A stretch of 21,428 nucleotides of DNA from an uncultured Corynebacterium sp. (GTDB lineage: Bacteria > Actinomycetota > Actinomycetes > Mycobacteriales > Mycobacteriaceae): the NCBI GenBank assembly GCA_946220775.1, contig CAMIFC010000033.1, forward strand, positions 1 to 21,428. The letters run 5' to 3'. The notes under the pieces are model-generated. The model made no database searches, was not told the DNA's origin, and saw only the letters and a list, made by a program, of their open reading frames with translations. Shown here one piece after another: positions 1-7,068 of the stretch. The position numbers and the translations under genes were made by a program. Within the stretch, counting starts at the first letter, position 1. Every line of letters begins with the position of its first letter.

Positions 1-84
1 CCCACGGCGCGGGGCGCGGGGGTGGGGAGCCGCAGCGACGGAGGCCCGGCACCCCGCAGCACCGACCCAGCCCCGCCCCGCTAG
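1..84 (+). CDS. Possible 3' end of an upstream plus-strand gene (partial)
   Basis: One plus-strand frame is open from the first base of the window to a TAG at 82-84, giving a Pro/Arg/Ser/Gly-rich tail of 27 residues. The TAG lies inside the palindrome CTAG, which also supplies the stop of the minus-strand oxidase-like gene (81-83). Two convergent genes sharing CTAG would be a compact, plausible arrangement. However, the stretch is extremely GC-rich and the other two plus frames are also open here, so the reading is weak. No family can be recognised from this tail. The alternative is simply a GC-rich intergenic region. Confidence 0.2.
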   Translation, partial: PTARGAGVGSRSDGGPAPRSTDPAPPR

Positions 85-848
85 TCTTTCTGCTCCCGCA
101 ACTCAGCGAGCTCGGCCTCGAGCTTGCGGATATCCGCACGATATAGCTCTAGCCGCTCGTCGACCTGCGATTTATCCCAGCGGGGGAGAATATGCTTTGA
201 GCAATTGGCGTCCGAATCGACGATAACGACGACGAAGATCCGGGCGACTGGCTGCTGCAACGTCGGTCCCTCGGACCCTTCCTCGCGGCCGGTTACCCAG
301 GCGAGCAGCGCTGGATCCTCATCGGTCTCGACAACCCGCGCGTGGCCAAACACTTTCAATCGGCGCCGCAGGGGGTAGTCGATGAAGAAGAGGCAGACTC
401 GCCCGTCTCGGTCGATGTTTCCCGTCGAAACGAATTGATTGTTGCCGTGGAACTCCGCCCACGCCAACCGCCGCCCGTCGTCACTGACGCGCACGAAACC
501 CGCAGGTCCACCGCGGTGTTGGACATAAGGCCAACCCGCGCCAGTGACCGTCGACAAGTAGAAATGCTGCGCGGTGCCGATGAGGTGTCGCGCTTTGCCG
601 TCTAACCCCGTGAAGCCGCCATCCGCGTGGCCTTGTTCGATTCCACGCAGTTGGGTCTCTTCGGAGTGCTGGCGCCGACGAACAAACTGGTCATACGCGA
701 TCTGCTCGTAGGTCGATTTGGCAGCCACCGCCTCGTCACCGGCCACCTCGTCACCCACCGACTCGTCACCGGCCGTCGCGTCATCACCCGCCACGTCGTC
801 ACCGGCCGCCGCACCAGTCATATCAGTTCCCGTCTGTGAGGATGACAT
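81..848 (-). CDS. Pyridoxamine 5'-phosphate oxidase-like flavin-binding protein
   Basis: The 255-residue protein has a split-barrel FMN-binding core of the COG3576 type (predicted flavin-nucleotide-binding protein), from about residue 75 to 215. It includes the segments HFYLSTVTGAGWPYVQHRGG, LAWAEFHGNNQFVSTGN and VCLFFIDYPLRRRLKVFGHA. The real substrate of this family is generally unknown; pyridoxamine phosphate oxidation should not be assumed. Residues 16-42 form an acidic repeat (GDDVA, GDDATA, GDESV, GDEVA, GDEA) that is probably disordered. The C-terminus (about 232-252) is a charged, Leu-rich, coiled-coil-like helix. The ATG at 848 lies 26 bases inside moeA and has a GAGG about 7 nt upstream. 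An alternative ATG at 821 sits one base after the moeA stop. Either way translation is probably coupled to moeA. Confidence 0.82.
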   Translation of the reverse strand: MSSSQTGTDMTGAAAGDDVAGDDATAGDESVGDEVAGDEAVAAKSTYEQIAYDQFVRRRQHSEETQLRGIEQGHADGGFTGLDGKARHLIGTAQHFYLSTVTGAGWPYVQHRGGPAGFVRVSDDGRRLAWAEFHGNNQFVSTGNIDRDGRVCLFFIDYPLRRRLKVFGHARVVETDEDPALLAWVTGREEGSEGPTLQQPVARIFVVVIVDSDANCSKHILPRWDKSQVDERLELYRADIRKLEAELAELREQKD

Positions 849-2220
849 TCAGCACCTCGCCATCTGTCTTCGCCGGGGCATCCGCGTCAATCACCACCAT
901 GCCATTGACACCAACCAGTGAACCCACAAAGTGCGACCCGAAACCACTGCCGGAAAAGCCGCGAAGCTCCGGGCCACCAGAGCCATAAGTCACCCGCACC
1001 GGCACCACCAAGGGGCGGCCACTCGTGGTCGGAAGCTGGCCCCGCACTGTGGCCGTCACCTGCGGCCGAGCCCAGACCGATTCTGTCGTTGGCAGGCCTC
1101 GCAGCGCACGGAGCAGGGGAGCGCCGAACAACTGGAAGCTCACCCACGCACTGACGGGGTTACCCGGCAGGCACAGCATGGGCGTGCCTCGCCACTTCCC
1201 AGCACCCTGAGGCTTACCCGGCTTCATCGCGATCGGGCCAAACCACATCGCCGATTCACCCGCGCGTTCGCCCTCGTCACCCTCGCGCCCGGCTTCTCCG
1301 ACATCCGTATGCCCGGCCGTGTCACCCGCGCGTCCCGCCGCGTCGTCGCCATCCTCGTCATTTCCGCCGGACGCCACTGCCCGCACCACATCAAACGCAC
1401 CAGCACTCACACCGCCGGTGGTGATGATCAGGTCGACCTCGTCGGCGAGTCGATCCAGCGTGGCCTCAAACTCTTCAGGAGTGTCCTTGACGCGGTACTG
1501 CTGAACATCCAGCCCCGGCTGCCCAGCCCCCGCGAGCGCGGCGACCATTGGCCTATTGGAGTCCGGAATCTGCCCTTCCTGTAGCGCCGCCCCGTCCGCG
1601 AGGTCAATTACTTCGTCGCCTGTAGTGATGACGCCAACTCGTCGCACCCCGACAACCTCCACCGTCGTTACTCCGGTGGACAGGAGTGCAGCGATGGCAC
1701 CAGCATCCAGCACAGTTCCGGCGGGCGCCACCACATCGCCTTGTTGGATGTTGTTTCCGGCACGTCGGATGTGGTCGCGGTCCACTTTGATCCGCGACAC
1801 CTCAATTTCAGCGGGCAGCGGGTGTGGGCCGATGGGGATGTTCGTGTCTTCCACCGGGATGATCAGCAGGTCGGCGTCCTCGGGGACAGGCGCGCCAGTC
1901 ATAATCCGTTGCGCGTGGCCCTTCGGGGGCAGTTCGGGGGTGGAACCCGCCGCGATGTCCCCACTGACGGGGAACACCCACGGGCCAGTGCTTTCAGCGT
2001 CCGCGCTTTCAACATCCGCCGGAATATCGCTTCGACGAATCGCAAAACCATCCATGGCTGAATTGGAGAACGGCGGCACGGCTAGTGCCGCCACTGCAGG
2101 GGAGGCCAAGATGCGCCCGGTGGCGTCCTGTATGGGAAGCGTTTCGATCGGGGACGCGCCCGCCGACGGTCGATCGGCGAGGGATTGGACGAACTGGAAA
2201 TGATCCGCGATGGAACGCAT
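823..2220 (-). CDS. moeA: Molybdopterin molybdotransferase MoeA
   Basis: MoeA inserts molybdate into adenylylated molybdopterin, the last common step of molybdenum cofactor synthesis, in the cytoplasm. The 465-residue product shows the family landmarks in order: DATGRILASPAVA (32-44), PPFSNSAMDGFAIR (49-62), RIMTGAPVPEDAD (105-117), GVITTGDEV (196-204), IPDSNRP (218-224), TTGGVSAGAFDVV (267-279), MKPGKPQG (332-339) and LPGNPVSAWVSF (351-362). Between the GGVSAG element and the MKPGKP element lies a roughly 40-residue Gly/Asp/Glu-rich insert (about 284-324) not typical of MoeA. The ATG at 2220 is preferred because AGGAGG lies 9 nt upstream; an in-frame start at 2268 would add an Arg/Pro-rich leader without a ribosome site. 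It lies 49 bases after the thioesterase gene and overlaps the next gene by 26 bases. No other cofactor gene is in view. Confidence 0.93.
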   Translation of the reverse strand: MRSIADHFQFVQSLADRPSAGASPIETLPIQDATGRILASPAVAALAVPPFSNSAMDGFAIRRSDIPADVESADAESTGPWVFPVSGDIAAGSTPELPPKGHAQRIMTGAPVPEDADLLIIPVEDTNIPIGPHPLPAEIEVSRIKVDRDHIRRAGNNIQQGDVVAPAGTVLDAGAIAALLSTGVTTVEVVGVRRVGVITTGDEVIDLADGAALQEGQIPDSNRPMVAALAGAGQPGLDVQQYRVKDTPEEFEATLDRLADEVDLIITTGGVSAGAFDVVRAVASGGNDEDGDDAAGRAGDTAGHTDVGEAGREGDEGERAGESAMWFGPIAMKPGKPQGAGKWRGTPMLCLPGNPVSAWVSFQLFGAPLLRALRGLPTTESVWARPQVTATVRGQLPTTSGRPLVVPVRVTYGSGGPELRGFSGSGFGSHFVGSLVGVNGMVVIDADAPAKTDGEVLNVILTDGN

Positions 2221-2235
2221 GAAGGTGGGCCTCCT

Positions 2236-2266
2236 GGGGCGCTGTCGTGGTGCGCCCCGCGGGCGC
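2236..2266 (-). promoter_or_regulatory. Overlapping alternative hairpins upstream of moeA
   Basis: The 49-base gap between the thioesterase stop and the moeA start holds two inverted repeats that share an arm. GGGGCGC at 2236-2242 pairs with GCGCCCC at 2252-2258 (7 bp, 9-nt loop). GCGCCC at 2252-2257 pairs with GGGCGC at 2261-2266 (6 bp, 3-nt loop). They cannot form together. In the minus-strand RNA the larger one ends directly before the AGGAGG ribosome site of moeA. No U-tract follows, so a plain intrinsic terminator is unlikely. A role in processing or translation control is only inferred. Confidence 0.3.
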
Positions 2267-2269
2267 AAC

Positions 2270-3322
2270 CTAGTCGGTCAAACGGATTGTGTCATTCAGC
2301 GGCTTCAGCAGCGGCTTGGGCACATACTTCGAGCGTAGTTCGCGCAAGTCTAGTGCGTGTTGAGCAAGCCGCTTGTCCTCGTTCGTCTGCGGCGTGAACT
2401 GGCGGGCGGGGAGGGGATCCCCGTTGATATCAATGGCCACGTAGGTAAACGACGCGTGGATCGCGACAGGCAGGTTATCCACGCCTTCTCGGGGGTCGCC
2501 GGCGCGCAGGTGCACGGACATGCTCATGGATCGCTTGTCGGTGCGCAGCATCCGTGCGTCGACCTCGATCAGGTCGCCAATGTGCACGGGGCGGTAGAAA
2601 CGAATACCACCGGCGTAGACGGCGACGGTGCGTTCACCGGTCCACCGCATGGTGCAGGCCGTCGCGGCCTCGTCGATCCACTGCATGGCCGTACCACCGT
2701 GGACATTGCCACCCCAGTTCACATCCGTGGGCTTGGCTAGGAAACGGCTGGTCAGCTCTGGCGCGGTGGAATCGTCGGTATACGACTGCGCGAGCATCTC
2801 ATCTTCGATGGCCTTGCGCAGCTGGATGCGGGACAGCGCCGCTTCGGCCACGCGAATCTCTTCCGGGGTGCGCGGCTCGTACTTCGGCACCGGCTTGGAC
2901 TTCCGGTTCTCATCCATAGCGACGAAAATCACAAGGCAGTCACACGCACGAGTGAACACGCCTTCGCGGGGGTCGGCAGAAAGAACCTCATTGACGATGT
3001 GCATCGAGGAACGCCCCGTGTATGCGATGCGGGAGCGTACCTCCACCATGTGCCCGGAAGGAATGGGGCGGGTGAAGTGAATGTGGCCAACGTAGGCCGT
3101 CACGCAATAGGCCTGTGACCAGCCGACGGCACAGGCGTAAGCCGCCTTATCGATCCATTCCAAGACACGGCCACCGTGGACACCCATGCCCCCGGCGTAG
3201 AGGACGTCGGTGGGGGCCGCTAGGAACCTCAGTGTCACTAAGGGGGAGCGACCGTCCGCTGGTGGTGCGCCGGGCGGGGTAGCCTGCGCGGAGCCTGAGC
3301 CAACATCGGATGCGTTATTCAT
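2270..3322 (-). CDS. Double-hotdog acyl-CoA thioesterase
   Basis: The product is a 350-residue acyl-CoA thioesterase that should hydrolyse acyl-CoA to free acid and CoA in the cytoplasm. It contains two hotdog domains of the acyl-CoA hydrolase (YciA/BACH-like) family. Each carries the same signature: HGG at 49-51 with WID at 56-58, and HGG at 208-210 with WID at 215-217. Each is followed by a strand-rich segment (HIHFTRPIPSGHMVEVRSRI and GIRFYRPVHIGDLIEVDARM). The linker (about 140-185) is charged and helical. The ATG at 3322 is the first start outside the neighbouring divergent gene; its ribosome site is weak, so the exact start is uncertain. The N-terminal 25 residues are Pro/Gly/Ala-rich. 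It heads the minus-strand unit with moeA and faces the sterol-carrier-like gene across 82 bases. Acyl-chain preference cannot be read from sequence. Confidence 0.87.
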   Translation of the reverse strand: MNNASDVGSGSAQATPPGAPPADGRSPLVTLRFLAAPTDVLYAGGMGVHGGRVLEWIDKAAYACAVGWSQAYCVTAYVGHIHFTRPIPSGHMVEVRSRIAYTGRSSMHIVNEVLSADPREGVFTRACDCLVIFVAMDENRKSKPVPKYEPRTPEEIRVAEAALSRIQLRKAIEDEMLAQSYTDDSTAPELTSRFLAKPTDVNWGGNVHGGTAMQWIDEAATACTMRWTGERTVAVYAGGIRFYRPVHIGDLIEVDARMLRTDKRSMSMSVHLRAGDPREGVDNLPVAIHASFTYVAIDINGDPLPARQFTPQTNEDKRLAQHALDLRELRSKYVPKPLLKPLNDTIRLTD

Positions 3323-3404
3323 GTCAGCAAGCTTAAGGCAAGAGGCGGGCGCAAGCAGACACTTGCCTGAACTTATAGAACTATGTGGGGCTAGCATCGG
3401 AGCC

Positions 3405-3851
3405 ATGAGCGCATCTGTCCCTGGTCGTCGACCCAGCCGAAAGCCCGCACGCAGACTCTCTGGCGTGGAGTTGACCGTCGCCGCCCGCGATGCGGTTGCG
3501 GCGGTTCGTCCGTGGATCGAAGGTTCGGACGCCACCCGCCCCACCCGTGCCGACTTAGCCGCCGCGGTGCGGTTGTCCGCACAGCTGATCGCGCAGGACG
3601 CCCCTGGCCACACGGTGGAGCTTCGCATTCCGCCATTTGCGGCGGTGCAGTGCGTGGCTGGTCCGGAGCATCGTCGTGGCACCCCTCCCAACGTCGTGGA
3701 GTGCACACCGTTGGCATGGCTGCGGGCGGCGACGGGGGTGGCGTCCATCCTGGATATGGCGAAGGAAAACCAGCAGGAAACACGAGTGCAAATGTCGGGA
3801 ACAAGGGCTGCCGACGTGGCGGAATTCCTACCACTGTTTGGAACCCGATAA
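3405..3851 (+). CDS. Sterol-carrier-like (SCP2-fold) family protein
   Basis: This 148-residue protein resembles the small actinobacterial sterol carrier family protein found just upstream of purF (the Rv0807 position in M. tuberculosis). A basic N-terminal tail (RRPSRKPARR, 8-17) precedes the conserved-looking segment VELRIPPFAAVQCV, then HRRGTPPNVVECTPLAWLRAATG. The function in this family is not established; the SCP2-like fold suggests lipid or hydrophobic ligand binding. I chose the ATG at 3405, which follows a CGGAG placed very close; the longer in-frame version from 3210 would run deep into the divergent thioesterase gene. It ends 21 bases before purF, and part of the purF promoter appears to lie over its last codons. 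Confidence 0.7.
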   Translation: MSASVPGRRPSRKPARRLSGVELTVAARDAVAAVRPWIEGSDATRPTRADLAAAVRLSAQLIAQDAPGHTVELRIPPFAAVQCVAGPEHRRGTPPNVVECTPLAWLRAATGVASILDMAKENQQETRVQMSGTRAADVAEFLPLFGTR

Positions 3852-3865
3852 TTCGCTGGTAAAGT
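3838..3865 (+). promoter_or_regulatory. Candidate leaderless promoter of purF
   Basis: TTGGAA at 3838-3843 and TAAAGT at 3860-3865 are spaced by 16 bases. The expected transcription start, 7-8 bases after the -10, coincides with the GTG start codon of purF at 3873. There is no Shine-Dalgarno sequence before that GTG. This is the layout of a leaderless mRNA, common in corynebacteria and mycobacteria. The -35 box overlaps the end of the sterol-carrier-like gene. Confidence 0.5.
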
Positions 3866-3872
3866 CGTAACA

Positions 3873-5426
3873 GTGGCAAAGAACATTAGCCCTGGCTCTT
3901 ATTCAGTAACTACACCTCCAGAAGCGCAGTCACCCGTGAATGCGTATGACGATCAGGGGGAGAAGGCACCGCGGGAGGAATGTGGTGTCTTCGGTGTGTG
4001 GGCACCGGGGGAGGACGTGTCCAAGCTCGCCTACTACGGGCTTTACGCACTGCAGCATCGTGGTCAGGAAGCCGCTGGTATCGGCGTGGGCAACGGCGGG
4101 CAGATCCTGGTTTATAAGGATCTCGGCCTAGTTAGCCAGGTGTTTGACGAACAGATCTTGGGGTCGCTGAAGGGCCATATTGCGATCGGTCATACCCGAT
4201 ACGCAACGACCGGTGGGGCGGTCTGGGAAAATGCACAACCCATGTTCCGCATGGCCAGTGATGGCACGGACGTGGCACTGGGGCACAACGGCAACCTGGT
4301 GAATTACCAGGATCTTCGCGCCGAAGCCGTGGAGAAGGGGCTCGTCAAGAAGGATGCGGAACCATCCGACTCCGACGTGATGTGCGCCCTGCTGGCTGAA
4401 GGCATCAACGATGACACCTCCATGGAGGAGTCCGCGATGAAGCTGTTCCCGCGCGTGAAGGGCGCTTACTGCTTGACCTTCACCGATGGCCAGGACCTCT
4501 ACGCCGTGCGTGATCCGCATGGGGTGCGCCCGCTGTGCTTGGGCAAGCTCAACAACGGTTGGGTGGTGTCTAGTGAGACCGCGGCCTTGGACATCGTTGG
4601 CGCGGAATACGTTCGGGACATCGAGCCGGGCGAACTCATCGTCATCGACAAGGACGGCGTGCGCTCCCGCATGTTCGCGAAGGCCAAGCCGAAGGGCTGC
4701 GTCTTTGAATACGTTTACCTGGCCCGCCCCGACTCGGTGCTGAATGGCCAGCCCGTCAACGCGACCCGCGTGGATATCGGTCGCCGGTTGGCCGCCGAGG
4801 CACCAGCGGACGGCGATCTGGTGATTCCCGTTCCAGAATCCGGGACGCCAGCGGCTGTCGGTTTTGCCCAAGGATCCGGCATTCCTTTCGGGCAGGGCCT
4901 GATGAAGAACGCCTACGTGGGCCGCACATTCATTGAGCCGTCGCAAACAATTCGCCAGCTGGGCATCCGCCTGAAGCTCAACCCACTGAAGCACGTGATC
5001 AAGGGCAAGCGGTTGATCGTGGTGGATGACTCGATCGTGCGCGGTAACACCCAGCGCGCACTGATTCGGATGCTGCGCGATGCCGGTGCCGCGGAGATCC
5101 ACGTGCGCATCGCATCACCACCGGTGAAGTGGCCATGCTTCTACGGGATTGACTTCCCATCGCCGACCGAGTTGTTGGCGAACAATGTGGATCCCGAAGA
5201 CCCAGTTGAGGCTATGCGCCAGGAAATCGGCGCGGATTCGCTGGCCTTCGTCTCCACCGAGGCGATGATCGAGACCAGCAATCAGCCACGCAACACACTG
5301 TGCGCAGCCTGCTTTGATGGGGTGTATCCGCTCGGCCTGCCGACCGGCAACCCGCATGCGGAAGAAGTGCGGACTATGTTGGGCGGCGAACCGCCGCTGG
5401 AATTTGACGAGTCACAAGCCCAGTAA
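3873..5426 (+). CDS. purF: Amidophosphoribosyltransferase PurF
   Basis: PurF makes phosphoribosylamine from PRPP and glutamine, the committed first step of purine synthesis. The 517-residue protein begins with a propeptide of about 36 residues; the glutaminase nucleophile is Cys37 in EECGVFGVW, which must be exposed by cleavage. The class II glutaminase domain follows (HRGQEAAGIG, GHTRYATTG, GHNGNLVN). The C-terminal phosphoribosyltransferase domain has the PRPP loop VVDDSIVRGNT (DD at 385-386). Cysteines in GCVFEYVY, PCFYGIDFP and NTLCAACF match the four ligands of the 4Fe-4S cluster in the B. subtilis-type enzyme. The GTG start has no ribosome site but a well-placed promoter, so it is probably leaderless. 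Feedback inhibition by purine nucleotides is typical of the family. purM follows after 93 bases. Confidence 0.97.
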   Translation: MAKNISPGSYSVTTPPEAQSPVNAYDDQGEKAPREECGVFGVWAPGEDVSKLAYYGLYALQHRGQEAAGIGVGNGGQILVYKDLGLVSQVFDEQILGSLKGHIAIGHTRYATTGGAVWENAQPMFRMASDGTDVALGHNGNLVNYQDLRAEAVEKGLVKKDAEPSDSDVMCALLAEGINDDTSMEESAMKLFPRVKGAYCLTFTDGQDLYAVRDPHGVRPLCLGKLNNGWVVSSETAALDIVGAEYVRDIEPGELIVIDKDGVRSRMFAKAKPKGCVFEYVYLARPDSVLNGQPVNATRVDIGRRLAAEAPADGDLVIPVPESGTPAAVGFAQGSGIPFGQGLMKNAYVGRTFIEPSQTIRQLGIRLKLNPLKHVIKGKRLIVVDDSIVRGNTQRALIRMLRDAGAAEIHVRIASPPVKWPCFYGIDFPSPTELLANNVDPEDPVEAMRQEIGADSLAFVSTEAMIETSNQPRNTLCAACFDGVYPLGLPTGNPHAEEVRTMLGGEPPLEFDESQAQ

Positions 5427-5519
5427 ATCCAGCTTTCGGTTCCAATCCGGAGCCGGTCCGGTCCCTGCGGGCACTGACGCGCGGGGCATGAATACCTCAA
5501 AACAATGATGGAGAATCCA

Positions 5520-6590
5520 ATGAGTGACGACCAGAACACCCCGGCCAAGGGCACGTCCTACGCCGCCGCCGGTGTCGATATTGAAGCCGGTGACCGCGCG
5601 GTCGAGCTGATCGCACCGCTGGCTAAGCGCGCGACCCGCCCAGAGGTCCGTGGCGGGCTCGGCGGGTTCGCTGGCCTGTTCGCCCTCGGGGAGTACGAAA
5701 AGCCACTGCTGGCCGCCTCCAGCGACGGTGTGGGCACCAAGCTGGCTGTTGCCCAGGCGATGGATAAGCACGACACGATCGGCCGCGACCTGGTCGCCAT
5801 GTGTGTTGATGACCTAGTCGTCAGTGGCGCCGAACCACTGTTCATGCAGGACTACATCGCGATCGGCAAGGTTGTTCCGGAGAAGGTCGCCGACATCGTC
5901 AAGGGCATCGCCGATGGCTGTGAGGAAGCCGGTTGCGCCCTGCTCGGTGGCGAAACCGCTGAGCACCCAGGCGTGATGGGGGAGAACGACTACGACGTCT
6001 CCGCCACCTCCGTGGGCGTTGTGGAAGAAGCGAAGCTGCTGGGTCCAGATAAGGTTCGCCCAGGTGACGTGGTGATCGCCATGGCCAGCTCCGGTCTGCA
6101 CTCCAACGGCTACTCCTTGGCCCGCAAGGTGCTGCTTGAGGACGCCGGCCTGCCACTGGATGGCCATGTCGAAGAGTTCGGCCGCACCCTGGGCGAGGAG
6201 ATGCTGGAGCCAACCCGCATCTACGCCAAGGACTGCCTGGAACTGGCCGCCGAGTGCGATACCCACACGTTCGCACACATCACCGGTGGTGGCTTGGCTG
6301 CAAATGTGGCGCGCGTTATCCCGGAGGGCCTGGTCGCAGAGCTGCACCGTTCCTCTTGGACCCCGGCACCGGTGTTCCAGAAGATTCAGGAACTGGGCAG
6401 TATCGAGCAGCTGGAGATGGAAAAGACCTTCAACATGGGTGTTGGCATGGTCGCCATCGTCTCCGAGGAAGATGCAGAGCGCGCACTCGCGATGCTGACC
6501 GCCCGTCACGTTGACGCGTGGCGCTTGGGTGAGGTTCGCAATGGTGATGGTGGTGCCATTCTCAAGGGCGAGCACCCGCAAGAAGGTTAA
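5520..6590 (+). CDS. purM: Phosphoribosylformylglycinamidine cyclo-ligase (AIR synthetase) PurM
   Basis: PurM closes the imidazole ring, converting FGAM to AIR with ATP, in step 5 of purine synthesis. The 356-residue protein, close to the usual length, contains YAAAGVDIEAGDRAVELI (14-31), SSDGVGTKLAVAQ (67-79), the nucleotide-binding region DLVAMCVDDLVVSGAEPLFM, GGETAEHPGVM, GLHSNGYSLAR, HITGGGLAANVARVIP and FNMGVGMVAIV. Two further in-frame ATGs lie at 5505 and 5508, but the ATG at 5520 is chosen because GGAG sits 6 nt before it. It is likely co-transcribed with purF. No other pur gene is present, so the pathway is split across the chromosome. Confidence 0.97.
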   Translation: MSDDQNTPAKGTSYAAAGVDIEAGDRAVELIAPLAKRATRPEVRGGLGGFAGLFALGEYEKPLLAASSDGVGTKLAVAQAMDKHDTIGRDLVAMCVDDLVVSGAEPLFMQDYIAIGKVVPEKVADIVKGIADGCEEAGCALLGGETAEHPGVMGENDYDVSATSVGVVEEAKLLGPDKVRPGDVVIAMASSGLHSNGYSLARKVLLEDAGLPLDGHVEEFGRTLGEEMLEPTRIYAKDCLELAAECDTHTFAHITGGGLAANVARVIPEGLVAELHRSSWTPAPVFQKIQELGSIEQLEMEKTFNMGVGMVAIVSEEDAERALAMLTARHVDAWRLGEVRNGDGGAILKGEHPQEG

Positions 6591-6614
6591 GCCACTTTTA
6601 CGGTGAGCCGTTGA

Positions 6615-6645
6615 CAAGTGGGGCCAATGAAAACGGCCCCGCTTG
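6615..6645. terminator. Hairpin between convergent purM and DUF3073 genes
   Basis: CAAGTGGGGCC (6615-6625) pairs with GGCCCCGCTTG (6635-6645), an 11-bp stem with one G-T pair and a 9-nt loop. It lies 24 bases after the purM stop and before the end of the opposing gene. Neither strand has a U-tract after the stem, so it fits the tail-less hairpin terminators proposed for actinobacteria, possibly acting in both directions. Confidence 0.6.
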
Positions 6646-6714
6646 CTGGGTTAGCAGCAGTGGCGGAGCCGTAGTCAAGAAAAATGTGATGGCGGAACAG
6701 AATCAATCAGCGAT

Positions 6715-6894
6715 TCAGTACTTGTCGCTGTAATCGTCCCAGTCGTCATCATCATGGTCGGAATAACGGTGATCGTTTCGCTGAGAAGCTCCGGAGAGCT
6801 CTCGCTGTAGAGAATCAAAGTCCATTTCTGGAGCATGATACTTCAACTGACGTGCCACCTTGGCTTGCTTGGCCTTTGCACGACCGCGACCCAT
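6715..6894 (-). CDS. DUF3073 family small protein
   Basis: This 59-residue protein has a basic, Lys/Arg/Gln-rich N-terminal half beginning MGRGRAKAKQAKVARQLKY and a strongly acidic, Asp/Tyr-rich tail ending DDYSDKY. That charge split and the MGRGRAKAKQ start are characteristic of DUF3073, an actinobacterial family of unknown function that sits beside purM (the Rv0810c position). The ATG at 6894 has AAGGGGG about 7 nt upstream. A longer in-frame reading starting at 7038 crosses the intergenic region and is not credible. It lies 174 bases downstream of the ygfZ-like gene on the same strand, with an AT-rich upstream region that may hold its own promoter. Confidence 0.88.
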   Translation of the reverse strand: MGRGRAKAKQAKVARQLKYHAPEMDFDSLQRELSGASQRNDHRYSDHDDDDWDDYSDKY

Positions 6895-6917
6895 GGCCTG
6901 ACCCCCTTGGAGATCCG

Positions 6918-6942
6918 GGGCGACTAGGGAGTTTGGTCGCCC
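6918..6942 (-). promoter_or_regulatory. Hairpin in the DUF3073 5' leader
   Basis: GGGCGAC at 6918-6924 pairs with GTCGCCC at 6936-6942 (7 perfect pairs, 11-nt loop). In the minus-strand RNA it sits just upstream of the ribosome site of the DUF3073 gene. It could stabilise the leader, terminate readthrough from the ygfZ-like gene, or control translation; the sequence does not decide between these. The rest of the 174-base gap (6895-7068) is AT-rich without an open frame. Confidence 0.35.
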
Positions 6943-7068
6943 GCTTAGTTCGTTTGAGTTTTTCCTGATGTACACCATAGCCAATTCTCGGCGATTTTTC
7001 CGAACCCAACTAGAACAATGCTGGGAGAGAACCAACAAAAATATGGTGTGACCTGCAATATTGATCGG

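Noticed and set aside
1..80. A GC-rich hairpin terminator at the window edge
   Set aside because: Partial complementarity is expected in such GC-rich sequence; there is no clean stem and no T-run on either strand.
2270..3886. A 538-residue version of the thioesterase starting far upstream
   Set aside because: The extension runs antisense through the whole sterol-carrier-like gene and into purF, with an unlikely Ser/Thr/Arg-rich composition and no family match.
4128..5102. A long minus-strand open frame opposite purF
   Set aside because: It is the antisense shadow of a clearly conserved purF; its translation is His/Leu/Gln-rich with no domain.
5488..5508. A short upstream frame MNTSKQ before purM as a leader peptide
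   Set aside because: Six codons with no run of a relevant amino acid and a poorly spaced ribosome site; short frames like this arise easily by chance.
5814..6617. A 267-residue minus-strand frame opposite purM
   Set aside because: It is the antisense shadow of purM with no recognisable domain, and it runs through the purM 3' end.
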